Origin: Nocardia higoensis
GTDB taxonomy: Bacteria; Actinomycetota; Actinomycetes; Mycobacteriales; Mycobacteriaceae
Direction: 5' to 3'
Assembly: GCF_015477835.1 (NCBI RefSeq)
Contig: NZ_JADLQN010000004.1
Coordinates: 248,001-312,000 of the forward strand
Length of the DNA: 64,000 nt
The notes under the pieces were generated by a model. That model saw only the letters and a list, made by a program, of their open reading frames with translations. It searched no databases and was not told the origin of the DNA. Made by a program: the position numbers and the translations under genes. Positions 17,167 to 27,304 of this stretch are shown one piece after another. The number at the start of each line of letters is the position of its first letter. Position 1 is the stretch's first letter.

Positions 17167-17946
17167 TCACCACGGCGCGAATGTCACCACCAGAACATCG
17201 CGAGAGCCGGGCCGGCCGCGGTCCACCGGGCGAATCGCGGACACGCTGTGCAGCGTGCGGCGGTCGTCACCCAGCAACAGATCTCCCGGTACATGCAGCG
17301 TGGTCGCCAGTAATCGCGCTCCGTCGGGATCTAAGACCGCGCTCTCGCCCCCGGCGACATTGCGCCTGCCGACCAGTAGCGAGGAGACCAGGGTGACGCC
17401 GTCGCGATGCCTGCCCTCGGGTGTGGGCAGGCCGTCCGCGTCCGCCGAGGCGACGACGCGGAAAGGATGGACCTTCGCGATCCACTCCGCCGGATCGTCC
17501 AGCGCTGTCGCCACCTGCCCGAGCAGCCGGAGCACCGCGCGCAGTACCGGGTCCGCCGCGAAGGAGTCGGTCAGGGGCTCGAGGGTACGGCTGACGCCGA
17601 TGTAGAGCGGGTTGCTGTTCTCCGGCTGCACGAACTCCGCCTGCGGCAACAGCCGGATCCGGTCCGTCGCCGCGGACCAGGAGAATCGCCCGTAGCGGCG
17701 CAGCCTGTGCGTGCCCTGTTCGGCGGCGTAGTGGTCCGGGCTGAGCGCGTCCCAGTGGGCATGGAACCGTTCCCAGGTCTCGTCCGTCGTGCCGAGAAGT
17801 GCTGTCGTGACAGCCGCGGGGGCGAGATGAACGCCGCGGGTGACCAGGTCTGCGCGTGCCGCCGCCACACGCTGATCCGGGGTCGCGGCCCGCGGAGCCG
17901 CCGTGCTCCTCGGCGCCGCCCGCGAGCCGCCGGTCGTGCCGTTCAT
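17167..17946 (-). CDS. 2OG-Fe(II) dioxygenase of the L-isoleucine-dioxygenase-like family, 259 aa
   Basis: Probable non-haem iron, 2-oxoglutarate-dependent hydroxylase of the family that holds Bacillus thuringiensis L-isoleucine dioxygenase (free amino-acid hydroxylases). The metal motif H-x-D is in GRHRDGVTLVSSLLVGR (near residue 180), the distal His in DDRRTLHSVSAIRP (near 230), followed by the Arg that would bind 2-oxoglutarate in PGSRDVLVVTF. An FVQPENSNPLYIGVSR stretch fits the family. In B. thuringiensis the enzyme is encoded with an exporter (RhtA); here an MFS exporter follows directly, which supports an amino-acid modification and export unit by analogy. The first 25 residues are Ala/Arg/Thr-rich and probably disordered. 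Confidence 0.75.
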   Translation of the reverse strand: MNGTTGGSRAAPRSTAAPRAATPDQRVAAARADLVTRGVHLAPAAVTTALLGTTDETWERFHAHWDALSPDHYAAEQGTHRLRRYGRFSWSAATDRIRLLPQAEFVQPENSNPLYIGVSRTLEPLTDSFAADPVLRAVLRLLGQVATALDDPAEWIAKVHPFRVVASADADGLPTPEGRHRDGVTLVSSLLVGRRNVAGGESAVLDPDGARLLATTLHVPGDLLLGDDRRTLHSVSAIRPVDRGRPGSRDVLVVTFAPW

Positions 17947-18034
17947 GGATGAGCCTGCCTTCCTCCGGCTTGTGCTCTACGACTACCCCGAGGGGGAAGC
18001 GGGAACCACACCGACGACTGCGCGCGACGCCTGA

Positions 18035-21000
18035 TCATTCGCCGTCCTCGCCGTCCTCGCCGTCACCGTTGCCTGCCATCGCGCGCTCGATGGCGTCGAA
18101 GCCGGATAGGCGAACCACGAGCTCGGGGGCGAGTCCGGCGGCGGCGGTCGCGGTGGCAGCTGATCCCAGTCCCAGGGCCCAGCCGACGGGGCCGACGGGG
18201 ACGCAGCCGAGGAATTGGCTGATCCCGGGAGTGCTGATCAGGGCAGCCATGACGGCGAGGGATCCGGCGGCGGTCGAGACGACGAGCGGGCTGCGGGAAT
18301 CGATCAGCGTTTGGCCGAGTTGGCTGCCGACGAGCGCGATCAGGGCCACGGTGGACGCGCGCCGTGGTCTCCCGGTGAGGCGTGCCGCGGTCCACGCCGC
18401 GGTGGCGCCGGCGGCCGTCGTGGCGCCGCGGACGGTGATGGTGCGCAGCAGTGCCGACTGGTCCGTCGCGTGCGTGGCGCCTGCCATGTCGTGGTCGCCG
18501 TTGCGGTCGGGGGACGTGCGGTCGGGGGAGGTGTGGTTCGGGGCGGCGACGGCCAGGGCGGCCGCGGGCAGGGCGTCGGTCAACATGTTCACCAGGAGCA
18601 GTTGTCGCGCGTTGAGCGGCGAGTGTCCGGTGACCAGGCTGCCGAGCAGTGCGAAAGCCACTTCGCCCGCGTTTCCTCCGAGCAGCACGGCCACGGCCGC
18701 GTTCACCCGGCGCCACAGCCGGCGGCCCTCGTCCAGCCCGTCGAGCAGTGCCCCCACCCGGCCGTCGAGCAGGACGATGTCGGCGGCGCCGCGGGCCGGG
18801 TCGCTGCCGCGGGAGGCGACCCCGATGCCGACGCCGGCGGCCCGGATGGCGGCGGCGTCGTTGGCGCCGTCACCGACCATCGCCGACACCCGCCCTGCTC
18901 GCTCCAGGGTCTGCACGATCTGCACCTTGTTCTCCGGAGACATGCGGGCGAAGACCAGGCAGTCCGCGACGGCGTGTTCTTGTGCGGTCTGCGACAGGGT
19001 GTCCCATTCGGCTCCGCTGATCACCTGGTCCGCGGTGACCGGCAAGCCGAGTTCCTCGGCGATGGCCAGGGCGGTGACGGGATGGTCTCCGGTGATCAGG
19101 CGGACCGCGATGTTCTGCTCGAGCAGAGCCGGGATCAGTCCGACGGCGTCGGCGCGCGGTGTGTCGGACAACCCGAGCAGGCCGACCGGCCGCAGCTGAT
19201 GCTCTGCCAGTTCGGCGAGGGTGTCGGGATCAGCGGCGGATACCTCGGCTTGGCGGGCCGTGATCTCGCGTTGGCCGACGGCGATGACTCGCAGTCCGGC
19301 GGCGGCCATCGATCGCACCCGTTCGGCGATGACGGGATCCTGATCGGTGTACGCGGCGAGGACGGCTTCCGGTGCGCCCTTGACGGCCAGATGTGTCCCG
19401 GCGATCGCCGCCGCGTAGGAGCGGCCCGACCGGAACGGCAGATACGCGTCCCGCCGACCGTCGTCGTACGCGTGCCCGGCGTCGGCGGCTTCGATGACCG
19501 CGACATCGGTGGCGTGGTCGGGGGGACCTCCGTTCTCCGGTCGGGCCGTACGGGCGGCGTAGGCCAGTACCTGTTCCCGGGAGAACCCCGGCGCAGGCTC
19601 GACCGCCGAGACGCGCAGCCGGTTCTCGCTCAGGGTTCCGGTCTTGTCGAAGCACACCACCTCCACGCGCCCGAGGGCCTCGATCGCGCGCGGCGCGCGG
19701 ACCAGCGCCCCGGACCGGGTGAGCCGGCGCGCGGCCGACGCCTGTGCCAGGGTGGCCACCAGGGGCAGACCTTCCGGCACCGCGGCGACGGTGATCGCGA
19801 CACCGCTGATCACCGCGGCCCGCAATCCGGTTCCGCGGAGCAGCCCGAACGCGGTCACCAGGGCGCCGCCGCCGAAACTGATCGGCAGGGAGCGCCGGGT
19901 CAACGCGCTCAACTGCGACTGCAGTCCCACCTCGCGCACCTTGGCCGGGGCCATGGCGGTGGCCCGCCGCTTCTCGGTGGCCTGTCCGACCGAGGTCACC
20001 AGGACGATTGCCGTGCCGGTCAATACGGTGGTGCCCGCGTAGATCATGCAGCTGCGTTCGGCCAGCGGCGCCCCCGGCGTCGGCTCGGTCTGCTTGGTCA
20101 CCGGGAGTGATTCGCCGGTCAGTGACGACTCGTCGACCTCGACGCCGGGCGCCTCGAGTAACCGGCCGTCCACCGGGGCCACCTCCCCCGGTCGGATCTC
20201 GATCACGTCGCCGGGGCGCAGCCCCGCCGCGGCGACATCGAGGTAGCGACCAGGGCCGGTGATTCGCCGGGCGGGCGGATCCTGCACGGCGAGAAGTCTT
20301 TTCAGCACCTGTTCGGCGCGGAGTCGTTGCGTCGCCGAGATCGACGCGTCGAGCATCAGTACCGAACCCACCAGCACCGCGTCGAGCGGCGACCCCAGTA
20401 CCGCGCTCGCGGCGGCGCAGGTCGCCAGCACCGGGGTCAGGGGATCGGAGAGTTCGGCGCGCACCGCGCGCACGAAGTCCCTGGTCGACGTCACCGGGCG
20501 GGTGCCGAGCAGCCGTGTCGTCGGTGCGGTGATCAGTGCGACCGGGCTTCCGTGTCCGGCGGGCACGTCGTCCTCCGGTGGCGCGGGGAGCAGGCGGCGA
20601 GCCTCGGCGATGGGCATCGCATGCCACTCGTGGCCCGACCGCGATACGGGAAGCGGGGCGGCGAGGACATCTCGGGCCAGTGTGTAGCCGGCCCACAGCC
20701 CGCCCGCCGCGCCGGCGGTCACCGGCTCCGTCCCTGTGCCCGGCACACCGGGCACCAGCAGCAGGGTGCCGAGCAGGGAGGCATCGCGCGAGAGCTCGAC
20801 GCCGCGGCGGCTCGCCGACCGGGCGGCCGGAAGCGCACGCAGTACCCGCCAGACACCGGTCAGGTCCGTCGCCAGCAGGTGCGCACCCCACGCGGGGGCG
20901 AGTCCGTCACGCGTGATTCCGATCCCGACATCGGCCGAGGCGAGGGTCAGGGGCGCGTCCGCGGCGATCACGGCGACGGTGGCGCCGTCGCGTCGCAGCT

Positions 21001-22531
21001 TCGCGACCACCTCGCTCAGGGTCCGATCGAGCGAACCACCGAGGGGATGCAGGTCGTCGAAGCCGTTGCGCAGTGAGCGGAGGGCGTCGTCATCGACCGA
21101 GATCACCCTGACGCCCGCCCGGCGAGCCTCGGCGATCACCGCCGAGGCGTATCGGTCGTGAACGGGACTGACCAGGACCCGCCCGGCGGCGTCGGCCTCC
21201 CGCGGGGCGCCGGGCACAGCGGAGACCGGATGCCAGCCGGGTGTCAGCGCGCCGCGCGCCACCGACTCACGCGCGGCTTCCCATACCCGGGTGCGGTCGT
21301 GCTCCCGAACACCGAGAACACGGCTGACACCGAGTGTCGCGGTGTAGAGGGCCCGCGGATCGATCACCACCGTATCCACCCGGTCGAGGCGGCGCAGTGC
21401 GGCCGGCCGCAGTACCAGCACACCGTGCCGCTCGTTCAGGCCGCGCCCGAGGGTGGCGGCGAACACTTCGCGTGCCGAGCGGGTCGCCTTCGGCGCGGCC
21501 ACCATCGCGGCGGTGCCCGCGGCCACCGGATTCGCGGAGACAGCGCCGACTCCGGCCGCGCCGACGAGCCCCACTCGACCGGCGCGACCGGCATAACGCT
21601 CGATCGGGCCGTCCGGCCTTGCACCGGACCTGACCGACGGCGGATGGTCCTCGGCGGTCACCCGCGTGGCGAGCGCCGGCTCTTGCGCCCGCCACGCCCG
21701 CCGACCGGACAGTGCCTCTGCCAGCAGGGCGATCCTGGTCGTCGCGTCTACGGCCAGCGACGCCGGTGACCGGCTCAGGGTGTACACCGCCGCGGTCGCG
21801 ACCGCGAAGACCAGATCGGCCGCGTCCTCGCCGATCGCGTTCTCCACGACGGCCCGCGCCCGCGGTTGGTAGTCGGTCGCGATCACCGGAGCCGCCACGG
21901 CCCCCGGTAGCCGCGGCAACCGCAGCAACCTCCCGCCGAGAGTCACCCACAGTGCGGTGAGCGTGGTGCCCGCGGCGATCAGGTGACCGGCCAGGACGAC
22001 GTCGTCACCGGGCAGGTTCACCGGTCGGCCGACCGAACCCGCGGGGCCGCACGACTTCTCGACAGCGCTCACGATTCGGCACAGCGCCTGGGGAGCGGGA
22101 CCGGACCCATCGGAGGTCACCACGATTCGGGACCACGGTCGGTGGAGTTCGGCCTGTCGGACGCCCGGTGTCGAACGGACCGCCTCGAGCACTCGCTCGC
22201 CCAGCGCCCGCCCGTGCGGGGTGTCGAGGCCGCGCACGTCGATCCACATGCGGTTCTCGCCGAACCCACACCGTCGTGCCGGGGCACCCCCGACGGACTC
22301 GCGCGCCAGGCCCGCCAGTGGGCGGATGACCTCGCGCGGCACAGACGCGGCTGCGGCGGCCACCCCGGCGGGAGGGCGCAGTAGTGCCCTGCTCACACCG
22401 ACAACTGTGCCCGCGCCGATCACCACGGTGTCCGCGGTGACCGTCGCGCCGGCGGTGACCGCGCGCGTCCCGGCATACACGCACCGTGCGGGCAGTGACG
22501 CGATCGCCGATATCATGCGCGCCGCGATCAT
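18035..22531 (-). CDS. ctpI: CtpI-type P-type cation ATPase, 1498 aa
   Basis: Very large P-type ATPase like mycobacterial CtpI (Rv0107c, about 1600 aa). An N-terminal region of about 600 residues carries a HMA-like segment (MWIDVRGLDTPHGRALGERV) and a degenerate ATPase-like half with VAVIAADAPLTLASADVGIG. The catalytic half follows: SSLTGESLPVTKQ (actuator, near residue 807), CFDKTGTLSEN (phosphorylated Asp, near 963), KGAPEAV (nucleotide binding), and AMVGDGANDAAAI (hinge, near 1220), then C-terminal helices. The transported ion is not known for the family; Ca/Mg-type motifs rather than a heavy-metal CPC are seen. The ATG at 22531 is the first good start. A small membrane protein gene precedes it on the same strand. 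Confidence 0.88.
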   Translation of the reverse strand: MIAARMISAIASLPARCVYAGTRAVTAGATVTADTVVIGAGTVVGVSRALLRPPAGVAAAAASVPREVIRPLAGLARESVGGAPARRCGFGENRMWIDVRGLDTPHGRALGERVLEAVRSTPGVRQAELHRPWSRIVVTSDGSGPAPQALCRIVSAVEKSCGPAGSVGRPVNLPGDDVVLAGHLIAAGTTLTALWVTLGGRLLRLPRLPGAVAAPVIATDYQPRARAVVENAIGEDAADLVFAVATAAVYTLSRSPASLAVDATTRIALLAEALSGRRAWRAQEPALATRVTAEDHPPSVRSGARPDGPIERYAGRAGRVGLVGAAGVGAVSANPVAAGTAAMVAAPKATRSAREVFAATLGRGLNERHGVLVLRPAALRRLDRVDTVVIDPRALYTATLGVSRVLGVREHDRTRVWEAARESVARGALTPGWHPVSAVPGAPREADAAGRVLVSPVHDRYASAVIAEARRAGVRVISVDDDALRSLRNGFDDLHPLGGSLDRTLSEVVAKLRRDGATVAVIAADAPLTLASADVGIGITRDGLAPAWGAHLLATDLTGVWRVLRALPAARSASRRGVELSRDASLLGTLLLVPGVPGTGTEPVTAGAAGGLWAGYTLARDVLAAPLPVSRSGHEWHAMPIAEARRLLPAPPEDDVPAGHGSPVALITAPTTRLLGTRPVTSTRDFVRAVRAELSDPLTPVLATCAAASAVLGSPLDAVLVGSVLMLDASISATQRLRAEQVLKRLLAVQDPPARRITGPGRYLDVAAAGLRPGDVIEIRPGEVAPVDGRLLEAPGVEVDESSLTGESLPVTKQTEPTPGAPLAERSCMIYAGTTVLTGTAIVLVTSVGQATEKRRATAMAPAKVREVGLQSQLSALTRRSLPISFGGGALVTAFGLLRGTGLRAAVISGVAITVAAVPEGLPLVATLAQASAARRLTRSGALVRAPRAIEALGRVEVVCFDKTGTLSENRLRVSAVEPAPGFSREQVLAYAARTARPENGGPPDHATDVAVIEAADAGHAYDDGRRDAYLPFRSGRSYAAAIAGTHLAVKGAPEAVLAAYTDQDPVIAERVRSMAAAGLRVIAVGQREITARQAEVSAADPDTLAELAEHQLRPVGLLGLSDTPRADAVGLIPALLEQNIAVRLITGDHPVTALAIAEELGLPVTADQVISGAEWDTLSQTAQEHAVADCLVFARMSPENKVQIVQTLERAGRVSAMVGDGANDAAAIRAAGVGIGVASRGSDPARGAADIVLLDGRVGALLDGLDEGRRLWRRVNAAVAVLLGGNAGEVAFALLGSLVTGHSPLNARQLLLVNMLTDALPAAALAVAAPNHTSPDRTSPDRNGDHDMAGATHATDQSALLRTITVRGATTAAGATAAWTAARLTGRPRRASTVALIALVGSQLGQTLIDSRSPLVVSTAAGSLAVMAALISTPGISQFLGCVPVGPVGWALGLGSAATATAAAGLAPELVVRLSGFDAIERAMAGNGDGEDGEDGE

Positions 22532-22738
22532 GATCGCCCTACCGGTCCGAAACCCGCATACCGCCGCTTCGCGCCGGGCGCCGATGCGTCCTCGTCACGA
22601 ACCCGAGCGGTGGATTCCACGGCGTCCTCTTCGACGTACCGGCGGGCCGATCGACCCGGTGCGTTGCCGATATTCCGGACCCCGGAGCGGACGATCGCGA
22701 CTGATATGTCCTCTTACGCCACCGCACATCAGTGCCGT

Positions 22739-23065
22739 TCAGGATTCGGCGGAAGCGGTGGAGGCCGCGTGTTCCGGTTCGTGTGCGGGTTCCGGTTCAG
22801 GCGTCGTGGCAGCTGTCCGAGCACCGTCCGCGCTCTTGGCATGCTCGGTGAGCAAGAGTTGACCGACGCCGATCGCCACGGCTGTCGGCCATTCGAGCAG
22901 CCCCAACGCCACCAGCGCCCCCAATCCGGCGAAATAGGCCATCTGCTCGGGCCGGGGAATTCCGATGTGGCCCACACCCGGGAGGCGTACCGCGAAACGT
23001 TCGGCCTCGCGCGCCAGGTCGGACATACTGCGCTGCGATGATGGGAGAGACTTCTGGTCGGCCAT
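22739..23065 (-). CDS. Small membrane protein upstream of ctpI, 108 aa
   Basis: Unrecognised. A charged N-terminal amphipathic region (residues 1-35, SDLAREAERFAVRLPG) is followed by a hydrophobic stretch of about 30 residues (MAYFAGLGALVALGLLEW and on) that can cross the membrane once or twice, and a Pro/Glu/Ala-rich tail (residues 80-108). ATG at 23065 has AAGGGGAA 2-3 bases upstream. It is transcribed toward ctpI with a 207-bp gap; M. tuberculosis also has a small hypothetical gene before ctpI, so an accessory role with the ATPase is possible. Function is unknown. Confidence 0.65.
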   Translation of the reverse strand: MADQKSLPSSQRSMSDLAREAERFAVRLPGVGHIGIPRPEQMAYFAGLGALVALGLLEWPTAVAIGVGQLLLTEHAKSADGARTAATTPEPEPAHEPEHAASTASAES

Positions 23066-23127
23066 GGTTTCCCCTTTCGTAAGCTGCGCTTCTCCCGGGG
23101 ACTACCTGATTATTTTACCGTCGAGGC

Positions 23128-23259
23128 ATGTCGAATCCTATGGCCGTTGCCGGTCCGGACGTGGTCGTCGGTGCTGTGGTCCGGTTGCTCACACCGCCGC
23201 TGGTCGAGCTGTACGCCGTGCTGATGCGCGCCGGCGTGGTGGTCGCCCTCGAGGACTGA
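23128..23259 (+). CDS. Candidate 43-residue protein
   Basis: A short frame, MSNPMAVAGPDVVVGAVV and on to ALED, with a Val/Leu-rich amphipathic middle (residues 10-40). Codon choice is strongly actinobacterial (G/C third positions). Only a weak GAGG lies close to the ATG. It is divergent from the small membrane gene at 23065 and convergent with the porin gene, 12 bp from the latter's end. Family unknown; it may be a real small gene or chance. Confidence 0.4.
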   Translation: MSNPMAVAGPDVVVGAVVRLLTPPLVELYAVLMRAGVVVALED

Positions 23260-23271
23260 CCTCGGGAATGC

Positions 23272-24087
23272 CTACAGCGAAAACGGGTCGCCGAATACCG
23301 CTCCGCTGTCGTCGATCTCGGGGGATTTGGCATATATGTAGGTGAACTGCCTGATACTCACCGGGCCGAGGCAATTGTTGACCTTGATATTGAAGTCGCG
23401 AGTCACGATCTGCACGGTCTTGCCGGGGATCAGTTCCTTACCTTCCGCGATCACGACATCCTCCACTTCACCGGGCTGGAGGTTGAGCGCCAGGATCACA
23501 CCCGGGTCCAGAGTGAGGTGCGGATTCACCCCCTCCAACTCCTGGAACTGCCCGAACTCCTGCGTAAACGCCTGCGCCGACTCCTGCGTTTGCGACTGTC
23601 CCGACTCCTGCGTCTCCACCTCCACCGATTCTCCGGTACTCGACTCTTCCGTAGTGCGCGCCTGTGCCTGTTCCGTGGTGCGCGACTGCCCCTGTTCGAA
23701 GGTGCCCGCCTGCGCCTGCTCCGTCCCGAAGTTCTGCCGCGGGCCTTCGATCCCGGATTCGAGGGTCGGCTCCGCGCCGATCACCCCTTGCTCGATCTTG
23801 ACCGCACAACCGACGGTATAACCGGTGCGCAATATGCCGCCGGCCTGCCCGTCGAGCCGGCCGTAGGCGACATTGCTCACCAGGGCTTCTCGGGTGGTCC
23901 CGACCGCGTTCAACGGCGCGATGCGATTGATGGTTTCGTCGCGAACGCCGACGGTGAAACTGCCGAACGCCGACTCGAATGTCTTCTCGTGGGGCGGAAG
24001 GGTGGCAATATCCGCGTGCGCAGCTGGCGTAGGTAGCAATGCCAGCACGGAGACGGTGAAGCCCAGTGTTCGGATAGTTCCCAACAT
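23272..24087 (-). CDS. MspA-family porin-like secreted protein with Gln/Glu-rich insert, 271 aa
   Basis: Secreted protein with a signal peptide (cleavage near AHA|D, residue 25). The N-terminal part (GTTREALVSN, GGILRTGYTVGCAVKI) and the C-terminal part (NNCLGPVSIRQFTYIYAKSP, ending GDPFSL) match the first and last strands of MspA-type outer-membrane porins of mycolate bacteria, including the two Cys usual in nocardial members (C94 and C239). Between them, residues about 113-185 form a low-complexity Gln/Glu/Thr/Ser segment (repeats of TEQAQA, QESGQ, TQE type) not seen in standard MspA. It could be an exposed loop, a stalk or wall-binding tail, or pore plug. It stands alone, ending 182 bp from glnA1. 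Confidence 0.7.
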   Translation of the reverse strand: MLGTIRTLGFTVSVLALLPTPAAHADIATLPPHEKTFESAFGSFTVGVRDETINRIAPLNAVGTTREALVSNVAYGRLDGQAGGILRTGYTVGCAVKIEQGVIGAEPTLESGIEGPRQNFGTEQAQAGTFEQGQSRTTEQAQARTTEESSTGESVEVETQESGQSQTQESAQAFTQEFGQFQELEGVNPHLTLDPGVILALNLQPGEVEDVVIAEGKELIPGKTVQIVTRDFNIKVNNCLGPVSIRQFTYIYAKSPEIDDSGAVFGDPFSL

Positions 24088-24165
24088 GATCCCGGATCGT
24101 AGTTAGTGCTCGGTCGAGCACCGGTACGACACGCGATCCCCATTCGCATCTGCGGCCGATACGAA

Positions 24166-24208
24166 ACGAGTCCACCCGCCGAGCGGAATGCTCGGCGGGT
24201 GGACTCGT
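24166..24208 (-). terminator. Strong hairpin terminator after glnA1
   Basis: Two 19-base arms (24166-24184 and 24190-24208) pair perfectly around a 5-base loop. The hairpin starts 62 bp after the glnA1 stop on the minus strand and is followed by TTCGT, a short T-rich run. It separates glnA1 from the porin gene. Confidence 0.85.
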
Positions 24209-24269
24209 CACCGCTCACTGCCCACCCGTGGACCGGCAACCGGAACAGGGGTGATCGCGCAGGTGGGGA

Positions 24270-25706
<1,437 letters not shown>

Positions 25707-25778
25707 TTGTTCTCCTTACGGATCGGTCCCAGCCAGTGTGGATTGCGTGGGTTCGACAGCAGACGCTAAGTACGCGGT

Positions 25779-25816
25779 GTTTCCCAGCAATCAAGGCTGT
25801 GTTTCGCCGGTGTTAC
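25779..25816 (-). promoter_or_regulatory. GlnR box in the glnA1 promoter region
   Basis: On the minus strand GTAAC-N6-GAAAC (25816 to 25801) exactly fits the actinobacterial GlnR half-box GTnAC-N6-GaAAC. A second half follows after a 22-bp step, TTGAT-N6-GAAAC (25794 to 25779), with a weak left part. The 22-bp phase of the two sites is the known geometry of GlnR operators. It lies 73-110 bp upstream of the glnA1 start. Confidence 0.75.
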
Positions 25817-26003
25817 ACGTGCGGGGGTGGGTGTGAGGTCTCCCTCCCAGCACCGGATAGTTCTCCATCCTGCCACTGCCGGGTCTGCCGCCGCACAGCG
25901 GGCACCCGTGTGCAAACGGCCGGCACGCAGGATTGCCGGAGGATAGCCCGAGCAGGGCAGGCCGGGTACGGCGACGACCGTTGCCGCCGCCTATCCTGAG
26001 GTC

Positions 26004-26453
26004 ATGGCACGTATCACCGGCTCCTGGCTCACCGGACCCGAGGCGGAAGGCGATCCGTCGGCTTCCGAGTACCCGGGCGAGCTGCTCGGTCTCCCGCGTG
26101 CGGGCGCCGGGTCGCTGGCCGGGATGGCGCGTCGCATCGCGGCGCTGTTCGTGGACTGGATGATCGCCGTCGGCATCACGGCGCTGATCGTGCAGGGCGT
26201 GAACGCGAACCTCACCCTGCTGATCTGGTTCGTGATCGGCGTGGCCTCGGTGACGCTGTTCGGCTTCACCCCCGGCCAGTACTTCCTGCGGCTGCGGGTC
26301 GCGCGCGTCGACGTGGCCGCACCGGTCGGGTTCGTCCGGGCACTGGCCAGGCAGGTGTTGCTCGTGTTCGTCATCCCCGCGCTGTTCACCGACGGCGACG
26401 GCCGCGGCATGCACGACCGCGCCACCGGAACCGCGCTGATCAACGCCCGCTGA
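26004..26453 (+). CDS. RDD family membrane protein, 149 aa
   Basis: Small integral membrane protein. The family signature is MARRIAALFVDWMIAVGITA (the Arg and Asp of the RDD pattern) at the start of TM1 (near residues 40-60), followed by TM2 (TLLIWFVIGVASVTLFGF), the GQYFLRLRV turn and a third hydrophobic stretch (VLLVFVIPALF). Function of the family is unclear. It is divergent from glnA1 and convergent with the DUF4191 gene; the same trio occurs around glnA1 in M. tuberculosis (Rv2219A, Rv2219), which supports the mycolate-actinobacterium assignment. Confidence 0.85.
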   Translation: MARITGSWLTGPEAEGDPSASEYPGELLGLPRAGAGSLAGMARRIAALFVDWMIAVGITALIVQGVNANLTLLIWFVIGVASVTLFGFTPGQYFLRLRVARVDVAAPVGFVRALARQVLLVFVIPALFTDGDGRGMHDRATGTALINAR

Positions 26454-26488
26454 CCGCGACGCCCGCTGATCACAACGCCCGCTGACGC
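26441..26488. repeat. 16-bp repeat, three copies, carrying the RDD gene's stop codon
   Basis: Three consecutive 16-bp units of the form C(A/G)ACGCCCGCTGA plus three bases run from 26441, 26457 and 26473. The first holds the last codons and the TGA (26451-26453) of the RDD gene; the next two repeat them in non-coding DNA. The copies differ at a few positions, so they are older than an exact duplication. Confidence 0.8.
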
Positions 26489-26518
26489 GAACAGCCCGGG
26501 GCGTGCCCGGGCTGTTCG
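26488..26518. terminator. Bidirectional hairpin terminator between convergent genes
   Basis: Arms cgaacagcccggg (26488-26500) and cccgggctgttcg (26506-26518) pair perfectly with a 5-base loop, between the stops of the RDD gene (26453) and the DUF4191 gene (26539). No long T run is present on either side. Confidence 0.75.
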
Positions 26519-26538
26519 ATCGGTCTGGCGTCGGTCGG

Positions 26539-27285
26539 TCAGCGGCGGCGGATCGTGCGCTGCATACCCTTCATCTTCGCGCCCGCGGGCATCGGACCCT
26601 TCGGAAGTGCGGGGCCGGTGCGCTTGCTCAGCGCCGAGAGCCTGCCCTCGATGAGGTCCATGCGCTTGGCGTCGATGTTGGGGGGCAGCTTGGTGAGGCG
26701 CTTCTGCAGCTCCTTGAGCGGAACCTGGCCCTCCTCGTTGCCGATCACGAAGTCGTAGATCGGGGTGTCGCCGATGAGGCGGGCGGTGCGCTTCTTCTCC
26801 TGGGCGATGAGCGACTTGAGCCGCTGCGGCGACCCCTCGCCGATGAGGATCACACCCGGGCGGCCGATCACCCGATGCACCGCGTCCAGTTGGGTGGTGG
26901 CGGCGACGCCGTTGCTCACCCGCCATTTGCCCTGCAGGTTGTCGAGCACCCACGCGGCCGCGCCCGCCTGGCCCTCGGCCTTGGCGTAGACGCTGGCCTG
27001 CACACGGCGGCCGAAGATGATGAACGCCACCAGCACGCCGAGCAGCACGCCGATGGGCACCAGGAAGTACCAGTTGATGCCGAAGATCAGGCTGATCGCC
27101 AGGAACACCACGGTGATACCGACGAGCGCGCCGATCATCAGCGGCAGCAGGAGCTTGTCTTCCTTGCGCTGCATCTGGAACGCCTGCCAGAGCTGCTGAC
27201 GACGCTCCTTCGACGCCTGCTTGCGTGCCGCCTTCGCCGCGGCCTTCGCTTCCTTCGACGGTTTACCGCCCTTACCTGCTGCCAT
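26539..27285 (-). CDS. DUF4191 domain membrane protein, 248 aa
   Basis: Conserved actinobacterial protein of unknown function, like M. tuberculosis Rv2219. Residues 1-30 are Lys/Ala-rich (GKPSKEAKAAAKAARKQ), two adjacent transmembrane helices follow (about residues 45-65 and 70-92), and a cytoplasmic alpha/beta domain makes up the rest (VHRVIGRPGVILIGEGSPQR, YDFVIGNEEGQVPLKELQKR), ending in a basic tail. ATG at 27285 (MAAGKGG) is the first in-frame codon after the EF-G2 gene end. It starts 19 bp after that stop, so both genes are probably in one transcript. Confidence 0.85.
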   Translation of the reverse strand: MAAGKGGKPSKEAKAAAKAARKQASKERRQQLWQAFQMQRKEDKLLLPLMIGALVGITVVFLAISLIFGINWYFLVPIGVLLGVLVAFIIFGRRVQASVYAKAEGQAGAAAWVLDNLQGKWRVSNGVAATTQLDAVHRVIGRPGVILIGEGSPQRLKSLIAQEKKRTARLIGDTPIYDFVIGNEEGQVPLKELQKRLTKLPPNIDAKRMDLIEGRLSALSKRTGPALPKGPMPAGAKMKGMQRTIRRR

Positions 27286-27304
27286 GGCACTCAGGATAGT
27301 GGGC

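Noticed and set aside
23468-24211. Overlapping frame on the same strand as the porin gene
   Set aside because: It arises from the repetitive Q/E segment read in another frame; the porin frame has a signal peptide and family ends.
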